A stretch of DNA of 63,311 nucleotides from Candidatus Babeliales bacterium. Its GTDB lineage: Bacteria; Babelota; Babeliae; Babelales; Vermiphilaceae. Shown here piece by piece: positions 26,161 through 34,216 of the stretch (the first letter of the stretch is position 1; the number at the start of each line of letters is the position of its first letter). Below the pieces are notes generated by a model. It saw nothing but the letters and a program-made list of their open reading frames with translations, was not told where the DNA came from and did not search any database. Location of the stretch: positions 1 to 63,311 of the forward strand of contig DATIEE010000015.1 in NCBI GenBank assembly GCA_035455925.1, written 5' to 3'. A program made the position numbers and the translations under genes.

Positions 26161-26961
26161 GTGTATAAAAATAGAATAATTTTAATCGCTGTTTCAATTA
26201 TTATATCACTTTTTATTTTGCGGAATTTTATGTTCATTAATGTTTCAATTATTGAAACATTTTCATCATACATGGTATATCCTTTGCTGCGAGTCCAGCG
26301 AATAGTTTTTGAACCCATTACATCATGGTTAGGCCGTTATATAATAATGCACAATCTCGATAAAGTAGTTGAAGATTTAAAAAAGAAAAACGATGAGATT
26401 GTAGCTGAAAATATTGCATTAAAAGCATTGCGAAATTATTCAGAAGAGATAGGCGAATTATATAATTTTAAAAAAAAATATTTATTAAATCGAGGATCTA
26501 TTGCACAAGTATTAGCTCGTCATTTCTCACCTAATAATCAATTCTTTCTCGTTGATGCAGGAAGATCTCATGGTATAAAAAAAAACATGATAGCGTTATG
26601 GTGTAATTCTATAGTTGGGAAGGTTGTTGAGGTTTATCCCTGGTATTGTAAAGTATCTCTTATTACCGATGCTGATTGCAAAGTTGTCGCAGTATGCTCT
26701 CAGGGTAACGTTACTGGTATTCATGAAGGAATTAATGAAATTGATCGTACGATAATGCGTTATGTAAGTCATTTGGAATCGGTTTGCATTGATGATTTAG
26801 TGCTGTCAAGCGGAGAAGGTTTTGTTTTTCCTAAAGGATTTGCTTTAGGAAAAATTATCTCAGTTACTAAGGGAGAGTTATTTTATACTATTATGATACG
26901 GCCTACGTTAGACTTTCAAGGATTACAATATTGTACTCTTATTGCCAAGGAAGATATCTGA
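26161..26961 (+). CDS. mreC: Rod-shape-determining protein MreC
   Basis: Bitopic membrane protein that links cell-wall synthesis to the MreB cytoskeleton. A membrane helix lies at about 5-22, followed by a coiled coil (HNLDKVVEDLKKKNDEIVAE) and the beta-barrel pair typical of MreC (FLVDAGRSHGIKKNM, GKVVEVYPWYCKVSLITDAD, LALGKI-type strand). A GTG at 26161 with AAGAG upstream is my preferred start; a TTG at 26137 is also in frame. Its 3' end overlaps the convergent S49 gene by 39 bases. MreB and MreD are not adjacent. Confidence 0.88.
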   Translation: MYKNRIILIAVSIIISLFILRNFMFINVSIIETFSSYMVYPLLRVQRIVFEPITSWLGRYIIMHNLDKVVEDLKKKNDEIVAENIALKALRNYSEEIGELYNFKKKYLLNRGSIAQVLARHFSPNNQFFLVDAGRSHGIKKNMIALWCNSIVGKVVEVYPWYCKVSLITDADCKVVAVCSQGNVTGIHEGINEIDRTIMRYVSHLESVCIDDLVLSSGEGFVFPKGFALGKIISVTKGELFYTIMIRPTLDFQGLQYCTLIAKEDI

Positions 26962-27672
26962 ATATGATGTTTTATCATTATATTCAATCCATTCAATTTC
27001 TCCTTCAATAAGTGCTTTTTCTTTAATTGTTCTTATTGCTGCGCATAACGAGCCAACTTCATTGCTTAAGCCTAAAGAGACAGCCTTGCTACCAGTGAAA
27101 ATTTTTCCATCGCCCCAGCTATGCGTCGTTGTAAGCAATAATTTTCTCTGTAAAGCAATTTGCTTAGTAAGATGTTGATACAATTCATTTTTTATGTCGT
27201 TAAACATCTCATTGTGTTCTTCATCTAATATGTAATGTGGTATTGTAGTAAAGGTATATCCAATGTTTCCTATAATTGCCGATTCTGGCGCGATGATATA
27301 ATCACATACGCTTGCTATAAGATATGCTCCCGCAAGACATGTATTTTCTATTAATGCAATAATAGGTTTAGGATACATTTTTTTGAGCTGCCGAATGTCA
27401 TGAAAGATAGTATGGCTAGTGCCAGGAGCAATATCTGTACAATCTATTTTAATGATAATGCCCTTTATAGAGGGGTTTTTGAAAAAAAAATGTAATCGTT
27501 CAATAAAATATGATGTTTGATTAAAAGGATTTAGTACGTGAAGAATTCCAATAGGCGTTCGAGGTTCTAATAAAGCTATATATTGTTTTTTAATTCCTTC
27601 AAATAAAAAAGGTGCTATATACAAAAAGGTAATAAGAAAAAAAATTGTTTTGATTGAGGTAAGCAGGGTCAT
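26923..27672 (-). CDS. S49 (SppA/SohB-like) signal peptide peptidase homologue, probably inactive
   Basis: About 249 residues with one N-terminal membrane helix and the ClpP-like core of S49 peptidases. Conserved landmarks are IKGIIIKIDCTD, PKPIIALIENTCLAGAYLIA, APESAIIGNIGYTF and KIFTGSKAVSLGLSNEVG. The nucleophile segment, normally AASGGYYIA, reads CLAGAYLIA, so the catalytic Ser is replaced by Ala (residue 114 from this start). Start at 27672 chosen because AAGG lies just upstream; the TTG at 27690 places that site inside the gene. Could be a pseudo-enzyme with a scaffold or regulatory role. Confidence 0.75.
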   Translation of the reverse strand: MTLLTSIKTIFFLITFLYIAPFLFEGIKKQYIALLEPRTPIGILHVLNPFNQTSYFIERLHFFFKNPSIKGIIIKIDCTDIAPGTSHTIFHDIRQLKKMYPKPIIALIENTCLAGAYLIASVCDYIIAPESAIIGNIGYTFTTIPHYILDEEHNEMFNDIKNELYQHLTKQIALQRKLLLTTTHSWGDGKIFTGSKAVSLGLSNEVGSLCAAIRTIKEKALIEGEIEWIEYNDKTSYSDIFLGNKSTIL

Positions 27673-27767
27673 GGTGAAACCTTGTAGCAATTAAACGAAA
27701 CATTTCTAGGTATTGATTTAGTAGCATAGTCAAAAAAGAAAAATTATAAAAGAAATGTGATATTTTT

Positions 27768-27796
27768 TTGACTTTTGCTCATATATACATTAAACT
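27768..27796 (+). promoter_or_regulatory. Promoter of the tRNA cluster
   Basis: TTGACT (27768-27773), 17 bases, TAAACT (27791-27796), with transcription predicted about 19 bases before tRNA-Val. Confidence 0.5.
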
Positions 27797-27822
27797 TTCT
27801 CCAGTAAGTTGGGTGGGAGTTT

Positions 27823-27897
27823 GGGCGATTAGCTCAGTGGTAGAGCATCAGTCTTACAAACTGGGGGTCGTAGGTTCGAAACCTACATCGCCCACCA
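27823..27897 (+). tRNA. tRNA-Val (anticodon UAC)
   Basis: 75 bases with encoded CCA. Acceptor GGGCGAT / ATCGCCC, D arm GCTCAGTGGTAGAGC, anticodon loop CTTACAA, T arm GTAGGTTCGAAACCTAC. Confidence 0.96.
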
Positions 27898-27920
27898 TAA
27901 TTTAAATTTTTGAAATATAT

Positions 27921-27995
27921 TCCTCGGTAGCTCAGTGGTAGAGCAAACGACTGTTAATCGTTGGGTCGCAGGTTCGAATCCTGCCCGGGGAGCCA
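27921..27995 (+). tRNA. tRNA-Asn (anticodon GUU)
   Basis: 75 bases. Acceptor TCCTCGG / CCGGGGA, anticodon loop CTGTTAA in stem ACGA/TCGT, T arm GCAGGTTCGAATCCTGC. The terminal GCCA is encoded. Second gene of the cluster. Confidence 0.96.
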
Positions 27996-28003
27996 TTTGT
28001 TTT

Positions 28004-28081
28004 GGGGTGGTAGCTCAGCTTGGATAGAGCGTCCGCCTGTCACGCGGAAGGTCGCGGGTTCGAGTCCCGTCCACCCCGCCA
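28004..28081 (+). tRNA. tRNA-Asp (anticodon GUC)
   Basis: 78 bases with encoded GCCA. Acceptor GGGGTGG / CCACCCC, anticodon stem-loop CCGCCTGTCACGCGG, T arm GCGGGTTCGAGTCCCGT. Third gene of the cluster, followed by a strong terminator. Confidence 0.96.
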
Positions 28082-28117
28082 TATTTTAAAATGTGGTGAA
28101 TGCATTAATTTTTGAAC

Positions 28118-28160
28118 AAAAAAAAGTAGATTGGTCTCATTGATCAGTCTACTTTTTTTT
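28118..28160 (+). terminator. Terminator of the tRNA cluster
   Basis: 19-base stem with G-T pairs (28118-28136 with 28142-28160), 5-base loop, the descending arm ending in CTACTTTTTTTT. Confidence 0.88.
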
Positions 28161-28192
28161 GTAATACATTTTTTAAGATAAAGAGGTTAATC

Positions 28193-29257
28193 GTGAAAAA
28201 GTTTTATATTCCAGTATACAAATGTTTTGTTATTGTTTTTTTTGTTGTCGGTAATGTAGGTTGTAGTGATTTTTCATCTCATAATTCATATAAACTTTTT
28301 GCGGCCGGTGTTTTACCTGTTGTCTGTGATCCCGTAACTAAGAAAATTACATCGGTTATTTTAGGAAATATGATAAAAATTTCGAATAAAGATAATAATA
28401 AATATTGCAAGGTATCTGTAGATTCAGTTGTTTCATTGGAGCAATTTGACTATTTTGGTGGGTTTGCTGATAAAGGAGAGGATAATTCTCTTATAGTTGC
28501 TGCAAGAGAGTGGCACGAAGAGTCTTTATTGGAAAAAACGCTTGGATGGAGTTTGAAATCTACGCAACAATTTATTAAAGACAATATTGTCAGCACTGTT
28601 ATTCTGGCGACTAAAAAAGAAGATAAGTATACTTATGGTGTTATGTATATCGTAAATATTGGAAAGAATCATAAAGATAATTTGATAAAATATTTTAATG
28701 TTATCTATAATCAAGAATTGAATAATTATATTAAACAGCATAATTTATATGTTGATTTGCATTTGCAGGATGATGTAAATAATAAAATAAAGAGGCCTTC
28801 TCAGTGTACATTAGAGAAGAATATGATAGCTGAAATTGATATCAATGCTTTTATAAGCAAAATAAATGAACAAAAAAATAAGACGGGTAATTCTGAATTA
28901 TCAATATTATGCAATAGTAAGAATAAGTATAATTATTCTGATCAAAATGTAAAAATTCGAGATATAGTGGTGCAATTAACATATTCTGACGCTAAGAAAA
29001 TAAATTTTTCTGTAGATAACCTTATTCATATTTTTGGTTCTGAGAAGATGGGAGTGGGTTTCAATGACTGGGAGTTGCCGAGTAATGATAGGAACTTTCT
29101 TTGTGATATAGTGCAGTTGCATTCTGTAGAAATGACAAAAGAAAAAATAGAAAATAGTAGTTGTGATTGGTTAATAATTGGAAAATGGTTGACAGTTTCT
29201 TGTATTGCGATTTTGTGTGTTGGAAGTTTTTTATTAATTAAAAAAATACGTGCGTAA
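28193..29257 (+). CDS. Exported Nudix-like lipoprotein with C-terminal membrane anchor
   Basis: 354 residues. Signal peptide with a lipobox-like site (GNVGC, Cys24). A Nudix-type segment follows at residues about 34-125: LFAAGVLPVVCDP, then FGGFADKGEDNSLIVAAREW and HEES. The box matches Gx5Ex7REUxEE except for one extra residue before Arg105-Glu106; Glu109 and Glu110 are present. A C-terminal helix (about 325-345, ISCIAILCVGSFLLIKK-like) would anchor it in a membrane. Nudix enzymes hydrolyse nucleoside diphosphate derivatives and are normally cytosolic; export is unusual. GTG start with AGAGG upstream. Confidence 0.65.
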   Translation: MKKFYIPVYKCFVIVFFVVGNVGCSDFSSHNSYKLFAAGVLPVVCDPVTKKITSVILGNMIKISNKDNNKYCKVSVDSVVSLEQFDYFGGFADKGEDNSLIVAAREWHEESLLEKTLGWSLKSTQQFIKDNIVSTVILATKKEDKYTYGVMYIVNIGKNHKDNLIKYFNVIYNQELNNYIKQHNLYVDLHLQDDVNNKIKRPSQCTLEKNMIAEIDINAFISKINEQKNKTGNSELSILCNSKNKYNYSDQNVKIRDIVVQLTYSDAKKINFSVDNLIHIFGSEKMGVGFNDWELPSNDRNFLCDIVQLHSVEMTKEKIENSSCDWLIIGKWLTVSCIAILCVGSFLLIKKIRA

Positions 29258-29293
29258 ATTTATTAAATTGAAATTTTTGTATTAATTAAAATA

Positions 29294-29566
29294 TTACGTT
29301 GTAGCAATTGCCAGCAATGATATAGCAACAGAATTTGTTGGGGTTTCGGCAATGTTGACCACGGCTACAAGTGTAGAGAGTTTATAGGCTGCTATGGTGG
29401 CAGATGTAGCGCTACTTGTCGTTATTTCTGCAGTATAAAATGTATAATGCATACACAGCAGAGTTTTTTTGAGGTTTTTTGGTGGTATATTGTCATTATA
29501 ATGCGCGTGCAATGAATAGGTTAATGTATACAAAAAAAGTATAAAATTTTTACATAAAACATTCAT
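29294..29566 (-). CDS. Possible small exported protein
   Basis: 90 codons with a signal-like N-terminus (FILFLYTLTYSLHAH) and an Ala/Thr/Ser-rich C-terminus. The ribosome site is weak and the opposite strand is also partly open, so this may be a chance or decayed reading frame. The rest of the 29258-29780 gap shows only AT-rich DNA. Confidence 0.3.
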   Translation of the reverse strand: MNVLCKNFILFLYTLTYSLHAHYNDNIPPKNLKKTLLCMHYTFYTAEITTSSATSATIAAYKLSTLVAVVNIAETPTNSVAISLLAIATT

Positions 29567-29780
29567 TCATAAATTCATTTCTTTAAAAATTTAGATCTAA
29601 GAATTATTATAAAAATGTGTATACAGCTAATTTTATAGATTACAAATTCGTTTTGATTTAATTTAATATTTTTAATTAATTAGTTATTCACTATTGTATT
29701 TTTTACTCATTTGATTTCGCAATAGATATTGTCTATGATTTTTTGTTTAAAATGTGATTTATTTTTTAATGAGGAGAAAA

Positions 29781-31028
29781 ATGATGAAAAGTGTCAAGGT
29801 AATACTCTTATCAATAATGTTTATATCTAATGTAATCTTATACGCAATGGGACAGCAAGGACCGATGAATGCCGAGTGGTTTTATGCTGATACTAATCCA
29901 TTTAAATCTGCAAATGATGTACATCAAAAACGTTTATGGAAAGACGCTGCATTGTTATATAGACAGTTTTTACATGATAATGTTGGTAGTGAATATGACA
30001 AAGAAATGGCTAAACTCAATTTAGCAGCGTGTCTTATGGCTCAGAGAGAAGCAACGAATTATTGGAGTAGTTTTGATGTGCTTCTTGGAATAGAAGAAAA
30101 ACAACGTCTTTCGGTCGAAAAAATTAATAGCACCAATAATAAGGGTGATAAAAAATCAGTATTAGTTAGAACAGACCAGGTGGGTATTGGTGATATAGTT
30201 CATTTTTTAGAGACTGTTCATCAGTTAAAAAAAGGTACAAATTGGGATATCACTGTTTCAGTGCGACCTTTTCTTCAATCAACCTTATCAAATGTAGTTA
30301 AAGATTATGGTTGCGCGCTAATGAGTGAAAAAGATAAACAGCCAGAAACTGATTATATTACTCATATTATGGGGCTATACGGTCATTTTGAAATGGATCC
30401 TACGGCAACAAAGCCGGAAAAAGTTTTATTGATGGCACCAGAACGAGCAAATGGGGTTGTTGCTCAAGAAGTAAATGCTATATTGGCACAAGGTAAAGTC
30501 TTGGGAGTAGTATTTTTGGGTGAGGATCGTTCAGCAACATTAATCGGAGGAAAACAGCTGCCGCGAGATAAAAAAAACCATGGAAGACAGATGACTTCAG
30601 AATCATTTCAAGAATTACTTAAAAATAATAAAAATCTTGTATTAATGGATTGTGGAACAAAAGACAGTAGGATTACGGTTGGAAAAGATCAACAACAGCA
30701 ATATATGGTTCTTCCTAAAGAAGAGCAACCCTTTGATGCAGTTATTGCTCTTGCACGCATTATGAGTCTTAATAAAAAGATTGTTGGTTTTGGCGCTGAT
30801 CAAGGACCAACAAACGTATTTACACGAGCTTTGGATCCTGAAGCACAAAAACGTATGTCATTTATTATTCAAAATCCAGAAGAATATGATATGCGTATGG
30901 AGGGTGATGGTTCAGAATATACACAGATGATTTCTGATTGCAACGTGTTTAAAAGTGATTCATTGTCACCTGAAGATCAAGCAGCTGTTTTGCAGAAAGC
31001 ATTGAATAAGATGATGGCAGAAAAGTAA
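29781..31028 (+). CDS. Exported TPR-type protein with a possible glycosyltransferase-like domain
   Basis: About 415 residues. ATG at 29781 (GAGGAG upstream) gives a clean signal peptide (KVILLSIMFISNVILYAMG); a further upstream TTG-led reading is unlikely. Residues about 45-85 look like one or two TPR helices (LWKDAALLYRQFLHD, EMAKLNLAACLM). The C-terminal half, with TDYITHIMGLYGHF, VLLMAPERANG and VIALARIMSLNKKIVGFGAD, vaguely resembles the GT9/GT41-like part of TPR-glycosyltransferases. That similarity is weak and catalytic residues are not evident. A terminator follows. Confidence 0.65.
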   Translation: MMKSVKVILLSIMFISNVILYAMGQQGPMNAEWFYADTNPFKSANDVHQKRLWKDAALLYRQFLHDNVGSEYDKEMAKLNLAACLMAQREATNYWSSFDVLLGIEEKQRLSVEKINSTNNKGDKKSVLVRTDQVGIGDIVHFLETVHQLKKGTNWDITVSVRPFLQSTLSNVVKDYGCALMSEKDKQPETDYITHIMGLYGHFEMDPTATKPEKVLLMAPERANGVVAQEVNAILAQGKVLGVVFLGEDRSATLIGGKQLPRDKKNHGRQMTSESFQELLKNNKNLVLMDCGTKDSRITVGKDQQQQYMVLPKEEQPFDAVIALARIMSLNKKIVGFGADQGPTNVFTRALDPEAQKRMSFIIQNPEEYDMRMEGDGSEYTQMISDCNVFKSDSLSPEDQAAVLQKALNKMMAEK

Positions 31029-31063
31029 TTACGATTACATAAAAAAAATGAGTTGGGATGTAG

Positions 31064-31095
31064 TGGTTGCAGTGATTTTACTGCGGCCGCTTTTG
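31064..31095 (+). terminator. Terminator after the TPR-type gene
   Basis: Stem GGTTGCAGT / ACTGCGGCC with G-T pairs, 6-base loop, then GCTTTTG. The local GC content stands out from the surrounding AT-rich DNA. Confidence 0.65.
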
Positions 31096-31278
31096 TTGTA
31101 AGGGTAGTTATAAAAAAATTTGATAAATTATGATATATAAAAATAAGATCAAGAAACAATAATTATGAACACAAGAAGCTAAACATTATACATGTAATGG
31201 CTGTATTTATTTTGTTGTGACTATTTTTGAGTAGTATGTTTTTTGTAAATTGTTATTTTTTGGCAAGTAGGTTAGGTA

Positions 31279-31422
31279 GTGAAGCGATCTGTTCAAATTT
31301 TATCCTTTGTGTTTGCGCTATTTCCGTGCATAATTTTTTCTGAAGGATTTGTGGCGGGAATTCTTGTCAAAACTCCAGCTGGTTATGAGCGTATTGATGT
31401 TTACGTATTGAGTGTTGCGTAA
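31279..31422 (+). pseudogene. 5' part of a decayed Hint-domain polymorphic toxin gene
   Basis: A GTG-initiated frame of 47 codons: signal peptide (about 1-22), then the start of a Hint (intein-like) domain, GFVAGILVKTPAGYERID, matching the usual CFVAGTxVxTxxGxxPIE. It is joined directly to VYVLSVA, which is the start of the Hint C-terminal block. It ends at TAA (31420-31422). The same frame continues after the stop with HHNFFVSKANVCVHN, the usual Hint end (xHNFFVxxxxxxVHN), and runs on into the toxin reading frame. The Hint core has therefore been deleted in frame and the remaining gene is interrupted by one stop, probably a GAA-to-TAA change. Confidence 0.75.
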
Positions 31423-31452
31423 CATCACAATTTTTTTGTTTCAAAAGCAAAT

Positions 31453-31929
31453 GTGTGTGTTCATAATTTTGCGCCGGTAATTGTTTTTGGAATATCTTTG
31501 TTTTTTTGCTCAGGGACAATTGAAGTAGCTGGGATTAGCCTTGGTATAGCAGGATTGGGGACATGTCTTGGTTATCAATGGCATAAAAATAAGCGAAGTA
31601 AATGTGATGTTATTATATCACCTGTTGGTGGTAATGGCATGATGCCAGAAGATCCTGAAGAGAAAGAAAGAAAAAGAAATCAGGCGCGTGAAGATCATAA
31701 AGTATTAACAAATAAAGAAGCTCGAGATTTAGCAAAGCAACATGGATATAGAGAAGCAAAAAATCACCCATGTGGTGATACGCGTAATAAGCCGGTGTTT
31801 ACGAATGGAAAAAATTATATTAGTCCAGATGCAGACGGACATGGTGGTGGCTCATGGAAAGTATTTAATAAAAAGGGTAACCGGCTTGGTACATGGAGCA
31901 TAGATCTAACAAAAAATATTAGAGGATGA
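31453..31929 (+). CDS. Toxin tip of the decayed polymorphic toxin (WK/GT-motif toxin domain)
   Basis: Open frame of 158 codons, with GTG as first possible start. Residues 1-6 (MCVHNF) are the Hint end, 7-42 a hydrophobic glycine-rich segment, then a charged linker. The C-terminal toxin domain (about 80-158) carries EARDLAKQHGYREAK, VFTNGKNYISPDADGHGGGS, WK, and RLGTWSIDL. This pattern recurs at the tips of Rhs/CDI-type toxins (annotated Ntox21-like or toxin C-terminal domain), thought to be RNases. Without its signal peptide it could only act inside the cell or be inert. The immunity gene overlaps its stop codon. Confidence 0.7.
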   Translation: MCVHNFAPVIVFGISLFFCSGTIEVAGISLGIAGLGTCLGYQWHKNKRSKCDVIISPVGGNGMMPEDPEEKERKRNQAREDHKVLTNKEARDLAKQHGYREAKNHPCGDTRNKPVFTNGKNYISPDADGHGGGSWKVFNKKGNRLGTWSIDLTKNIRG

Positions 31930-31931
31930 TT

Positions 31932-32405
31932 ATGGGTATGAGTATTGGCATTATAGATGATAAGCCAAAAAAAAAGTGGGGACATCTTTCTGCAAAAGGC
32001 GAGATTCAAATTAATGACTTTAGGGAAACTTTGTATATTCCTCTTGGGTGGTGGAGTTTAGATGATTATAAAAAGCAGTGGCATGAGGGAATAGAGCGGT
32101 TGAGTTATTACGATAGAACGTGTTTTATTGTTGCAGTGAACAATCCACAAAAGAGGAGATTTATAGAATGGTGGGTATTGTACAAAATTGATGATAAGGT
32201 TTATGTACAAAATCAGATTATTATAAGTGATATCTATACAGAGCGAATAGGTGATAAGCCGTTTACATTAAAAACTTGCTATGATTTTATTCCAGAGCGA
32301 GGTGAACCATATGATGAAGATGGAAACAAAATATCAGAATGGGTTGTTGATTTGGTTAAAAGTGATGAAAAAATCAATTTAACTGACAGAATTAGAGTTA
32401 TTTAA
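31932..32405 (+). CDS. Immunity protein of the polymorphic toxin (CdiI-like family)
   Basis: About 157 residues. Conserved immunity-family landmarks are visible: LYIPLGWWSLDDYKKQWHEG, FIEWWVLYKIDDKVYVQNQI, FIPERGEPYDEDGNKISEW and VDL. These match CdiI-type immunity proteins that accompany Rhs/CDI toxins with the same toxin motif. It overlaps or abuts the toxin stop (ATGA at 31926); ATG at 31932 has AGAGG at proper distance. The intact immunity gene next to a broken toxin gene suggests residual toxin activity or protection against relatives. Confidence 0.72.
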   Translation: MGMSIGIIDDKPKKKWGHLSAKGEIQINDFRETLYIPLGWWSLDDYKKQWHEGIERLSYYDRTCFIVAVNNPQKRRFIEWWVLYKIDDKVYVQNQIIISDIYTERIGDKPFTLKTCYDFIPERGEPYDEDGNKISEWVVDLVKSDEKINLTDRIRVI

Positions 32406-32557
32406 AGTTTTTTTGATTATTCAGATGGAGAGCGTATCGCTTTGCTGCAACACAGTCTCTTTACAAAATGGTGTTTTTCGATTACATTCAGAATATATTA
32501 GCAGTATGAGTGCTGCTATCGAATGATAAAAAAACATACATTATTTTAAGGCATTTT

Positions 32558-32761
32558 ATGAAAAAAGATATACATCCAGAGCGTCATAGTATCGTTGCGC
32601 GTTGTGCGTGTGGTAATGCATTCGAAACCCATTCAACAAATAGTGAATTAAGAGTTACCATTTGTTCAAATTGCCATCCATTTTTTACTGGCCAGCAGAA
32701 ATTTCTTGATACCGCAGGTCGGATTGAGAAGTTTAATAAAAAATATGCAAAAAAAGCATAG
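32558..32761 (+). CDS. rpmE: 50S ribosomal protein L31 (zinc-binding form)
   Basis: 67 residues from the ATG at 32558 (AAGG upstream); an in-frame earlier start at 32510 adds nonsense sequence. Begins MKKDIHPE and has the zinc ligands of the C+ form (C16, C18, C36, C39: CAC then CSNC), followed by [20 protein letters not shown]. It sits directly upstream of prfA, a common bacterial pairing. Confidence 0.95.
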   Translation: MKKDIHPERHSIVARCACGNAFETHSTNSELRVTICSNCHPFFTGQQKFLDTAGRIEKFNKKYAKKA

Positions 32762-32767
32762 TTTTTT

Positions 32768-33835
32768 ATGGATATAACTGGTCTGACGATTTTACAGAAA
32801 AAGTATGATGATCTTGTGGGTGAGTTAGCTACTATTACTGATAATACTAAGCGAATAGTTTTACAGAAGGAGCTTGCTCGTCTTTTGCGTATTATTGATG
32901 CTCATAAAGATCTTATGCATTGTGATGAACTTATTGCTGAGACTAAAAAACAACTTAAATATTCATCTGAAGATGCGGAGATGACAGAGTTATTTAAAGT
33001 TGAGTTGCATGATTTAGGGTTAAAAAAATTAGCAAAAGAACGTGCACTTGAAGATTTAATGATTCCGTCTGATGAGCATGATGAACGTTCTGTCTTTATA
33101 GAAATACGTGCGGGAGCAGGTGGCCAAGAAGCAGCATTGTTTGCGGCAGACCTTTTGAGAATGTATACAAATTATGCATTAAAAAAAGGATGGCGCGCAA
33201 CTGTTGTTGATGAAAGTTTCACCGATATTGGCGGTATTCGTGACGTCACATTGCACATTGAAGGTGTTGGCGTTTATGGATATTTAAAATTTGAAGCGGG
33301 TGTACATCGTGTGCAACGTGTGCCAAAAACTGAAACAGCAGGACGGGTGCATACATCAACAGCGACGGTAGCGGTTCTACCTGAAGCGGAAGAAGTTGAT
33401 GTTAGTATTAATCCAGCAGATTTGCGCATAGATGTGTTTCGTGCAAGTGGTGCTGGTGGGCAGCATGTTAATACGACCGATTCAGCTGTGAGAATCACTC
33501 ATATACCGTCAGGTGTGGTTGTTTCTTGTCAAGATGAACGGTCGCAGCATAAAAATAAGGCTAAGGCATTAAAAGTTTTACAATCTCGTTTGTTGGTGTT
33601 TGAAAAAGAGCGGCATGCAGCAGAAATTGGAAAACAACGTAAAGAGATGGTTGGTCGAGGCATGCGTGCTGAAAAAGTGCGTACCTATAATTTTCCGCAA
33701 AATCGCGTTACGGATCATAATGCCGATATAACACTTAAAAAATTAGATTATGTTATTGAAGGCGATTTAGATGAAATTATAGATGCTCTGCGTACGATTG
33801 ACCGAGAAGAAAGACGCAAATTAGCATTAAGCTAA
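32768..33835 (+). CDS. prfA: Peptide chain release factor 1
   Basis: Terminates translation at UAA and UAG. 355 residues. The GGQ catalytic motif is at 230-232 ([15 protein letters not shown]), and the stop-recognition tripeptide is P186-K187-T188 where most RF1 have PAT or PVT, within [20 protein letters not shown]. Starts six bases after rpmE. Its 3' end and terminator are duplicated 1.76 kb downstream. Confidence 0.96.
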   Translation: MDITGLTILQKKYDDLVGELATITDNTKRIVLQKELARLLRIIDAHKDLMHCDELIAETKKQLKYSSEDAEMTELFKVELHDLGLKKLAKERALEDLMIPSDEHDERSVFIEIRAGAGGQEAALFAADLLRMYTNYALKKGWRATVVDESFTDIGGIRDVTLHIEGVGVYGYLKFEAGVHRVQRVPKTETAGRVHTSTATVAVLPEAEEVDVSINPADLRIDVFRASGAGGQHVNTTDSAVRITHIPSGVVVSCQDERSQHKNKAKALKVLQSRLLVFEKERHAAEIGKQRKEMVGRGMRAEKVRTYNFPQNRVTDHNADITLKKLDYVIEGDLDEIIDALRTIDREERRKLALS

Positions 33836-33860
33836 TACCGATATTTGTTTAAAAAAAAAT

Positions 33861-33911
33861 AAGAAAATTTGATGTGTTTTTTTGAGCACAGTCAGATTTT
33901 CTTATTTTTTT
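33861..33911 (+). terminator. Terminator of prfA
   Basis: 12-base stem AAGAAAATTTGA / TCAGATTTTCTT (33861-33872, 33892-33903) with one G-T pair, then ATTTTTTTG. The same structure reappears in the duplicated segment near 35624-35662. Confidence 0.8.
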
Positions 33912-34128
33912 GACTATTGTGATAAAAAAAATCGGAAAAGTCAGTTGTAGATGAAAAATAAATGCTGAAAAGCATTCTTTAAAAATTATTTCATACTAAA
34001 TCTTCTTTTAAAAAAAATTATATAATACGGATAGTAATGGGATTTTATAACAGTAATGGAATATTATAGTATATTTTTTTTGATAATGAAAATAGTTTTT
34101 TAAAAAAATAATTTTTGTTTACATTTTC

Positions 34129-34158
34129 TTGACAGTAGAGATATGTTTGGTTGATTAT
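34129..34158 (+). promoter_or_regulatory. Promoter for HIT-superfamily gene 1
   Basis: TTGACA (34129-34134), 18 bases, GATTAT (34153-34158). Leader of about 50 bases to the ATG at 34217. Confidence 0.5.
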
Positions 34159-34216
34159 AGAAAACATAGTCAGAAAAAGTAGAAGTGTGAATCTGTATTA
34201 ATTTAAAGGAAAGAAT

